7,932 nucleotides of DNA from Pseudomonadota bacterium (GTDB lineage: Bacteria > Pseudomonadota > Gammaproteobacteria > Burkholderiales > Thiobacillaceae), in NCBI GenBank assembly GCA_021847385.1, contig JAJZTV010000088.1:1-7932 (forward strand), written 5' to 3'. The notes under the pieces are model-generated. The model did no database searches and was not told the DNA's origin. It saw nothing but the letters and a program-made list of their open reading frames with translations. Both the position numbers and the translations under genes were made by a program. Positions 1 through 5,389 of the stretch are shown piece after piece; position 1 is the stretch's first letter, and every line of letters starts with the position of its first letter.

Positions 1-87
1 CTGTACTGGTTGGTCAACAACGTGCTGTCGATCCTGCAGCAGTGGCGCATCAACACCGTCATCGCGCGTGCCGACCGGAAGAAATAG
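1..87 (+). CDS. yidC: YidC membrane protein insertase, C-terminal end (partial)
   Basis: Frame 1 is open from the window edge to a TAG at 85-87 and encodes the last 28 residues of a protein. It begins LYWLVNNVLSILQQW and ends in a basic tail (ARADRKK). The LYWLVNN...QQW pattern is the last transmembrane segment of YidC/Oxa1 insertases, followed by the positively charged cytoplasmic C-terminus. YidC inserts and folds inner-membrane proteins, alone or with SecYEG. The position directly upstream of mnmE fits the usual rnpA-yidD-yidC-mnmE order. The 5' part lies outside the window, so nothing can be said about the periplasmic domain or the start. The mnmE reading frame begins 20 bases before this stop, which suggests translational coupling. 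Confidence 0.88.
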   Translation: MYWLVNNVLSILQQWRINTVIARADRKK

Positions 88-1408
88 CGACCTTATCGCT
101 GCCGTCGCCACCGCGCCCGGGCGCGGCGGCATCGGTGTGGTCCGCGTGTCCGGACCGGACCTCGCCGCCGTCATCCAGGGCATTACCGGCCGCGCGCTAA
201 AACCCCGGCTGGCGACGTATGCCCGCTTTCTCGACGCGGTTGGTGGGACCCTGGACGAGGGTATCGCCCTCTATTTCCCCGGCCCGCACTCGTTTACCGG
301 CGAGCACGTACTGGAACTCCAGGGTCACGGCGGCCCGCAGGTCCTGCAATTGGTGCTCAAGCGCTGCCTGGAATTGGGCGCGCGCCTGGCCGAGCCGGGC
401 GAGTTTTCCCGCCGCGCCTTTCTCAACGGCAAGATCGACCTGGCCCAGGCCGAAGCCATCGCCGACCTGATCGATGCCCAGAGCCAGGAGGCGGCCCGCT
501 CGGCCGTGCGCTCCTTGGCCGGCGAGTTCTCGCGCCGGGTGCGTGAGCTGGTCGACGGCTTGATCCATTTGCGCATGCTGGTCGAGTCGACCTTGGACTT
601 TCCCGAAGAAGAGGTCGACTTCCTGAAACAGGCCGATGCCTGGGGCCAGCTGCAAGCCATCCAGGCCAAGCTTGCGGCCGTGCGGCAGGAGGCCAAGCAG
701 GGCGCCTTGCTGCGCGAAGGCTTGAACGTGGTGCTGATCGGCCAGCCCAACGTCGGCAAGTCCAGCCTGCTCAATCAATTGGCCGGCTACGAGGCGGCCA
801 TCGTCACCGAGATCGCCGGCACCACGCGCGACACCGTGCGCGAGGCGATCCAGATCGACGGCGTGCCCTTGCACGTGATCGACACCGCCGGCCTGCGCGA
901 GACGGCCGATGCGGTGGAAAAGCTCGGCATCGAGCGGACCTGGGCCGCCGTGGCCAAGGCCGATGTCGCTTTGCTGCTGGTCGATGCCGCGCACGGCGTC
1001 GGTCCGCAGGAACAGGCCATCCTTGGCCGGCTGCCGGCCATCCCCTTGATCACGCTGCACAACAAGATCGATTTGGCCGCGGAATCGCCGCGCTGCGCCG
1101 ACGATGGCCGGGAGATTTGGCTATCGGCCAAGACCGGGACGGGCATGGCGCTGTTGCGTAAGCAACTGCTCATAGCCGCCGGCTGGCAAGCGGCGGGCGA
1201 AGGCGCCTTCATGGCCCGCCGCCGGCATCTGGAGGCCTTGCGCCGGGCCGGCATCCACCTTGATCAGGCCCAGGCGGCCGGCGAGCGCTTGGAGCTGTTC
1301 GCCGAGGAACTGCGCTTGGCGCAGGAGGCCTTGAACGAGATCACCGGCGAGTTCAGCGCCGACGACCTGCTCGGCCGCATCTTCGGTCAATTTTGCATCG
1401 GGAAATGA
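68..1408 (+). CDS. mnmE: tRNA uridine-5-carboxymethylaminomethyl modification GTPase MnmE (TrmE)
   Basis: A 446-residue protein, close to the family length of about 450. MnmE is the GTPase partner of MnmG; together they install the (carboxymethyl)aminomethyl group on wobble U34 of several tRNAs, using a folate donor, in the cytoplasm. The N-terminal folate-binding/dimerisation domain covers about residues 8-120 (APGRGGIGVVRVSG, GEFSRRAFLNGK). A helical domain is interrupted by the G domain: G1 GQPNVGKS at 225-232, G2 TTRD at 252-255, G3 DTAG at 272-275, G4 NKID at 332-335 and G5 SAK at 353-355. The diagnostic C-terminal CIGK (443-446) is intact, so all key residues are present. The start is GTG at 68, the only in-frame ATG/GTG/TTG before the conserved N-terminus; the frame is open back to the window edge without another start. 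It has no clear Shine-Dalgarno and overlaps yidC by 20 bases, so coupled translation is likely (inference). Confidence 0.97.
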   Translation: MPTGRNSDLIAAVATAPGRGGIGVVRVSGPDLAAVIQGITGRALKPRLATYARFLDAVGGTLDEGIALYFPGPHSFTGEHVLELQGHGGPQVLQLVLKRCLELGARLAEPGEFSRRAFLNGKIDLAQAEAIADLIDAQSQEAARSAVRSLAGEFSRRVRELVDGLIHLRMLVESTLDFPEEEVDFLKQADAWGQLQAIQAKLAAVRQEAKQGALLREGLNVVLIGQPNVGKSSLLNQLAGYEAAIVTEIAGTTRDTVREAIQIDGVPLHVIDTAGLRETADAVEKLGIERTWAAVAKADVALLLVDAAHGVGPQEQAILGRLPAIPLITLHNKIDLAAESPRCADDGREIWLSAKTGTGMALLRKQLLIAAGWQAAGEGAFMARRRHLEALRRAGIHLDQAQAAGERLELFAEELRLAQEALNEITGEFSADDLLGRIFGQFCIGK

Positions 1409-1414
1409 GCCGTC

Positions 1415-3193
1415 ATGCCTGACGCCCCCTTGACCTGGCGCGACATCCTGCACGGCGTGCGGCGGCATAAGGCGGCCTTGGTCAAGGGCAATGTCATCGC
1501 CTTGCTGGCGGTGATCTGCGCCGTGCCGGTGCCGCTATTCCTGCCGCTGTTGGTCGATGAGGTGCTGCTGCATCGGCCGGGCCGCTTCCTCGCCACGGTG
1601 GGGCCGTGGTTCCCGGAGTCTTGGCATGGGCCGGTACTGTTCATCGCGGCGGCACTGATGATCACCATCGTGTTGCGGCTGATGGCCATCTTGTTCAACG
1701 TCTGGCAGAGCCGCACCTTTTCGCTGATCTCGAAAGAAGTGGTCTATGGTATCCGCCAGCGCATGCTGGAGCGGCTGTCCAAGATCACGCTGTCCGAATA
1801 CGAGACCCTCGGCAGCGGCGCGGTGACCTCGCGTTTCGTCACCGATCTCAACGCGATCGACAGCTTCCTTGGCGCCTCGATCTCCGGCTTCCTGGTCGCG
1901 GCGCTGTCGCTGGTCGGGGTGTCTGCCGTGCTGGTGTGGATGCACTGGCAGCTGGCCTTGTTCATCCTGCTCTTGAACCCGGTGGTGATCCTGTTCTCTA
2001 CGACACTGGGCAAGCGGGTGAAGGAACTGAAGAAGCGGGAGAACAGCGCATTCGAGCTGTTCCAGGCGGCCCTGGCCGAGACCCTGGACGCGCTGCACCA
2101 GATCCGGGCGATGAACCGCGAGCGCCACTATCTGGCGCGGGTGGCCGACCTTGCCGGCGACATCCGCCGCCACGCCGCCGCCTTCGCCTGGAAGTCGGAC
2201 GCACTGAACCGGGTCTCCTTCTTCGTCTTCCTGGTCGGCTTCGATGCCTTCCGCGCCTTGGCCATGTTCATGGTGGTCTATTCCAACCTGACCGTGGGCG
2301 AGATGATGGCGGTGTTCGGCTATCTCTGGTTCATGATGTCGCCGGTGCAGGAGATCATCAACATCCAGTACGCCTGGTATGCGGCCAACGCCGCCTTGGG
2401 CCGGGTCAACGGCCTGCTCGACCTCAAGCTTGCCCAGGAGTGGCCGGCCCGAATCGATCCCTTCGCCGGCCGGCACACGGTCGGGGTCACCTTGCAAGAC
2501 TTGAGTTTCGCCTATGCCGACGGCGAGCCGGTGCTCGACCACGTCGACCTCGAGATCCGGCCGGGCGAAAAAGTGGCCTTGGTCGGCGCCTCGGGCGGCG
2601 GCAAGTCGACCCTGGTCCAGGTCCTGCTCGGCTTGTATCCGGCGCAGAGCGGCAGCGTGCGCTACGGCGACGCGCCGGTCGACGAGATCGGCTGGGATCG
2701 CGTGCGCGACCATGTCGGCGTGGTGCTGCAGCAGCCGGTGCTGTTCAACGATACGGTGCGGGCCAACTTGACCATGGGCCGCGAGCAGCCCGACGCCGAG
2801 TTGTGGCAGGCCTTGGCGATCGCCCAATTGAAAGAAGTGGTGGAGGCGCTGCCGAAGGGCCTGGACACCGTGGTCGGCCGCCAGGGTGTGCGCCTGTCCG
2901 GCGGCCAGCGCCAGCGCTTGGCCGTCGCCCGCATGGTGTTGTCGGCACCGCAGGTGGTGATCCTGGACGAGGCGACCTCGGCCCTCGACGCCGAGACCGA
3001 GCGCCACCTGCACCAAGCCCTGGCCGGCTTCCTGGCCGGCCGCACCACGCTGATCATCGCCCATCGGCTGTCGGCGGTGCGCCAGGCCGACCGCATCCTG
3101 GTGTTCGAGAACGGCCGGGTGGTGGAGGAGGGCAGTCACGACAGCCTGATGCAGCGCGGCGGCCTCTATCGCAAGCTATACAGCCACGCTTGA
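1415..3193 (+). CDS. ABCB-type ABC exporter half-transporter (fused permease and ATPase)
   Basis: A 592-residue fusion of a six-helix membrane domain and an ATPase, the layout of MsbA-like type IV exporters that work as homo- or heterodimers in the inner membrane. Predicted membrane segments lie near residues 25-50, 72-94, 152-177, 178-198, 266-290 and 292-312. The ATPase domain (about 355-592) is complete: Walker A GASGGGKST at 391-399, Q-loop at 439-440 (VVLQQ), signature LSGGQ at 494-498, Walker B VVILDE at 514-519, D-loop SALD at 522-525 and switch histidine H550. It should therefore hydrolyse ATP. The substrate cannot be read from sequence; lipid, peptide or drug export are all possible, and I do not call it msbA. 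The ATG at 1415 lies 6 bases after the mnmE stop, behind only a weak purine stretch, so it is probably cotranscribed with mnmE. No second half-transporter or secretion partner is adjacent. Its place between mnmE and mnmG is unusual. Confidence 0.93.
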   Translation: MPDAPLTWRDILHGVRRHKAALVKGNVIALLAVICAVPVPLFLPLLVDEVLLHRPGRFLATVGPWFPESWHGPVLFIAAALMITIVLRLMAILFNVWQSRTFSLISKEVVYGIRQRMLERLSKITLSEYETLGSGAVTSRFVTDLNAIDSFLGASISGFLVAALSLVGVSAVLVWMHWQLALFILLLNPVVILFSTTLGKRVKELKKRENSAFELFQAALAETLDALHQIRAMNRERHYLARVADLAGDIRRHAAAFAWKSDALNRVSFFVFLVGFDAFRALAMFMVVYSNLTVGEMMAVFGYLWFMMSPVQEIINIQYAWYAANAALGRVNGLLDLKLAQEWPARIDPFAGRHTVGVTLQDLSFAYADGEPVLDHVDLEIRPGEKVALVGASGGGKSTLVQVLLGLYPAQSGSVRYGDAPVDEIGWDRVRDHVGVVLQQPVLFNDTVRANLTMGREQPDAELWQALAIAQLKEVVEALPKGLDTVVGRQGVRLSGGQRQRLAVARMVLSAPQVVILDEATSALDAETERHLHQALAGFLAGRTTLIIAHRLSAVRQADRILVFENGRVVEEGSHDSLMQRGGLYRKLYSHA

Positions 3194-3194
3194 C

Positions 3195-3210
3195 GGTTTC
3201 ACGTGAAACA
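3195..3210. promoter_or_regulatory. parS site 1 (ParB-binding centromere sequence)
   Basis: The sequence GGTTTCACGTGAAACA contains a perfect 14-bp palindrome (3196-3209) and matches the widely conserved bacterial parS consensus TGTTTCACGTGAAACA at 15 of 16 positions; only the first base differs. ParB binds such sites, loads as a CTP-dependent clamp and spreads to form the segregation complex moved by ParA. The site begins 2 bases after the ABC exporter stop, in the 61-bp leader of the GGDEF-EAL gene. A second copy lies at 5281-5296 and a probable parA start lies at 7917, so the context fits chromosomal ParABS. The match is seen directly; ParB binding is inferred. Confidence 0.92.
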
Positions 3211-3254
3211 ACGCTGGGGTAAACGGTGGACAAGGTAAGCGACAACCCGGTTCA

Positions 3255-5255
3255 ATGGCGGCTATGAAGCGAATCTTCTCCCTCATGGACCGGCTTAGCA
3301 CCCAGCAGGTGATCGCCATCGGCTTCCTGCTGGTATTGGTGCTGATGGGCCTGCTGATCGGTGGCGCCCTGTCGCGCATGATCGCGATCAAGGATCGCAT
3401 GCAAGGCATCGTCGAACAGGGCAACGTCAAGCTGGAAAGCGTCTACCAAATGCGCAACTTGGCGCGCGAGCGCTACAACAGCCTGATGCAAATGACGGTG
3501 GCGACCGATCCGTTCGAACTGGACGAGGAATTCCTCCGTTTCAACCAGTTGGCCGCCGATTTCATAGTCGCGCGCGATGCCTTGTTCCAGGCCGGCATGT
3601 CCGAGGGCGAACGAACGGTCTGGCAGACCGCCCGACAGCTGGTTCGGCAAGACGAGGCCTTGCATGACCAAGTGCTGACCCTGAGTCAGCAGGGTCACCG
3701 GGGCGAGGCCCTGCAGCTGCTGATGCGCCAGGTACGGCCGATGGAGGCGCGGATCCTGGCCCAGTTCAATAGGCTGATCGAGATGCAGCGCGAGGCCAGC
3801 CGCCGGGCCATGATCGAGGCGGAGACCCAGTATCGCCGGGCCTTGGTCTTCATGGCGGGCCTGGCTTTGTTGGCCGTGCCGTTCAGTTTCTTCATCGCCC
3901 GCGCGGTCATCCGCCGCTCCCGGCACAGCGAGGCCGAGTTGGCCGAACAGAAGGAGCGGGCGCTGGCGGTGGCCGACCAGTTGTCTTGGGCGGCCAGCCA
4001 CGACGGCCTGACCGGCCTCTCCAGCCGCCTCGTATTCGAGCGGCAGCTGGCCGAACTGATCCAGGACGCACGGCTGCGCGGCAGCCATCACGTCCTGCTC
4101 TATGTCGATCTCGACCAGTTCAAGGTGGTCAACGATACTTGCGGCCACGTCGCCGGCGACGAACTGCTCAAGCAAATCGCGCTGCTGATGCCGCGCCACG
4201 TCCGTAGCGGCGACACCGTGGCCCGCCTGGGCGGCGACGAATTCGGCCTGCTGCTGGCCAGCTGCCCGCTGGCCAAGGCGATCGAGATCGCCGAGGCCCT
4301 GCGCGCCGACCTAAACGGCTTCCGCTTCGCCTGGCAAGACAAGCTGTTCCATATCGGCGCCAGCGTCGGCCTGGCCGAGATCAGCCAGGACGGCCGGGAT
4401 CTGGCCGAGGTCCTCAGCGCGGCGGATACCGCCTGCTATCTGGCCAAGGAGAAAGGGCGCAACCGGGTCTGGGTCTATCAGGCGGACGATGCCGAGACCC
4501 AGCAGCGTCAGGGCGAGATGCAGTGGCTGCCGAGGTTGAGCCAGGCCTTGAAGGACGAGCGTTTCGAACTGCATTTCCAGAATATCCTGCCGGTTGCCGA
4601 CCGCCAGGCCGGCCCCGCTCTGTGCGAGGTACTGGTGCGCATGCGCGACGAGGCTGGGATGATCGTGCCGCCGATGGCCTTTATCCCGGCGGCCGAACGC
4701 TACGGCCTGATCCAGACCCTGGACCGTTGGGTGGTGCAGGAGGCCCTGCATTGGGTGGCCGGCCATGCCGGGAAGGTCTGCACGACGCTGATGGTCAATG
4801 TCTCGGCGCCGAGCATGGCCGACGAGTCCTTCCTCGATTTTGTCGTGGGTCGGATCGACGCGGCCGGCATCGCGCCGGAGCGGATCGGCTTCGAGATCAC
4901 CGAAACGGCGGCGGTGTCCAACCTGGCCCGAGCCACCCGCTTCATCCAAGTCTTGCGCGGCATGGGTTGCCAGGTGGCGCTGGACGATTTCGGCAGCGGC
5001 ATGGCCTCGTTCGCCTATTTGAAGAACTTGCCGGTCAGTCTGATCAAGATCGACGGCAGCTTCGTCGCCGACATGATCGACGACCCGCTCGACTTCGTCA
5101 TCGTCGAATCGACCTGCCGCATCGCCAAGCAGATGGGCCTGCGCGTGGTCGCGGAACATGTCACCTGCGAACAGGCCATGGCCAGCCTGCTCGATATGGG
5201 CGCGGATTACGCCCAGGGCTACTTGCTGCACCACCCCGAACCGCTCGCCGCTTGA
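3255..5255 (+). CDS. Membrane-anchored GGDEF-EAL cyclic-di-GMP enzyme with MCP-like four-helix sensor
   Basis: A 666-residue protein. A membrane helix (about 18-38), a helical extracytoplasmic region (about 40-192) resembling four-helix-bundle chemoreceptor sensors, a second membrane helix (about 195-216) and a short charged linker come first. There is little room for a full HAMP domain before the GGDEF domain (about 245-408). That domain keeps HDGLTGLSSR (249-258), D285, FKVVND...GH..GD (289-302), GGDEF at 326-330 and the RxxD inhibitory site R317-D320, so diguanylate cyclase activity is plausible. The EAL domain (about 424-662) has EVL at 458-460 instead of EAL and retains N515, E547, D577-D578, K598, D600, E634 and Q654, so phosphodiesterase activity is also plausible. 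T637 stands where many active EAL domains have the second glutamate of AEGVE. The net activity cannot be told from sequence. The ATG at 3255 is the first start after an in-frame stop at 3204; the ATG at 3264 is an alternative, and neither has a good ribosome site. The gene lies between two parS sites. Confidence 0.94.
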   Translation: MAAMKRIFSLMDRLSTQQVIAIGFLLVLVLMGLLIGGALSRMIAIKDRMQGIVEQGNVKLESVYQMRNLARERYNSLMQMTVATDPFELDEEFLRFNQLAADFIVARDALFQAGMSEGERTVWQTARQLVRQDEALHDQVLTLSQQGHRGEALQLLMRQVRPMEARILAQFNRLIEMQREASRRAMIEAETQYRRALVFMAGLALLAVPFSFFIARAVIRRSRHSEAELAEQKERALAVADQLSWAASHDGLTGLSSRLVFERQLAELIQDARLRGSHHVLLYVDLDQFKVVNDTCGHVAGDELLKQIALLMPRHVRSGDTVARLGGDEFGLLLASCPLAKAIEIAEALRADLNGFRFAWQDKLFHIGASVGLAEISQDGRDLAEVLSAADTACYLAKEKGRNRVWVYQADDAETQQRQGEMQWLPRLSQALKDERFELHFQNILPVADRQAGPALCEVLVRMRDEAGMIVPPMAFIPAAERYGLIQTLDRWVVQEALHWVAGHAGKVCTTLMVNVSAPSMADESFLDFVVGRIDAAGIAPERIGFEITETAAVSNLARATRFIQVLRGMGCQVALDDFGSGMASFAYLKNLPVSLIKIDGSFVADMIDDPLDFVIVESTCRIAKQMGLRVVAEHVTCEQAMASLLDMGADYAQGYLLHHPEPLAA

Positions 5256-5280
5256 ACGGCCTCCGGCGCCGGTCGGCGCA

Positions 5281-5296
5281 AGTTTCACGTGAAACC
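5281..5296. promoter_or_regulatory. parS site 2 (ParB-binding centromere sequence)
   Basis: AGTTTCACGTGAAACC carries the same perfect 14-bp palindrome GTTTCACGTGAAAC (5282-5295) as the site at 3195-3210; the outermost base pair differs from the 16-bp consensus on both sides. It lies 25 bases after the GGDEF-EAL stop and about 94 bases before the mnmG start, upstream of the best mnmG promoter candidate. Bases outside the palindrome are not shared with site 1, so only the binding core is conserved, as expected for a protein-binding site rather than a duplicated segment. ParB binding is inferred. Confidence 0.9.
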
Positions 5297-5336
5297 ATAA
5301 GGTGTTTGCCGTATGATTGGCGGCCTTTCAGCGGCT

Positions 5337-5366
5337 TTGGTTTGCGGTAAGCAAATGATTTTTAAT
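5337..5366 (+). promoter_or_regulatory. Candidate sigma-70 promoter for mnmG-rsmG(-parA)
   Basis: In the 134-bp gap before mnmG, an AT-rich patch (about 5348-5370) stands out from the GC-rich surroundings. TTTAAT at 5361-5366 matches the -10 consensus at 5 of 6 bases. A poor -35 candidate, TTGGTT at 5337-5342, lies 18 bases upstream. A competing -10, TATGAT at 5312-5317, has no convincing -35; the parS palindrome occupies the bases just upstream of it. This is a consensus match only, without independent support. Confidence 0.3.
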
Positions 5367-5389
5367 GAAACGGAGCGCGGGGCGTAGCC

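Noticed and set aside
866..881. Third CACGTG core (872-877) in mnmE as a possible parS site.
   Set aside because: Outside the central six bases the flanks fit the parS palindrome poorly (TTG before, ATC after), and the bases encode conserved MnmE residues before the DTAG motif.
1606..3222. Plus-strand alternative frames inside the ABC exporter (1606-3222), GGDEF-EAL (4523-5350) and mnmG (5533-6912) genes.
   Set aside because: The products are arginine-, glycine- and proline-rich shadow translations without recognisable domains, overlapping well-supported genes.
5263..5272. CCGGCGCCGG palindrome after the GGDEF-EAL gene as a rho-independent terminator.
   Set aside because: It is a bare 10-bp palindrome with no loop and no T-run after it; such GC palindromes arise easily in this composition.
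3195..5296. The two palindromes as target duplications or ends of a mobile element carrying the GGDEF-EAL gene.
   Set aside because: The shared sequence stops at the palindrome, there is no transposase or integrase, and the sequence matches the known parS consensus, which explains it better.
5256..5389. Replication origin in the gap before mnmG, as in E. coli where oriC is next to gidA.
   Set aside because: I see no DnaA boxes (TTATCCACA-like) and only one short AT-rich patch; the gap is too small and featureless for an origin. The origin is probably nearby but outside the window.
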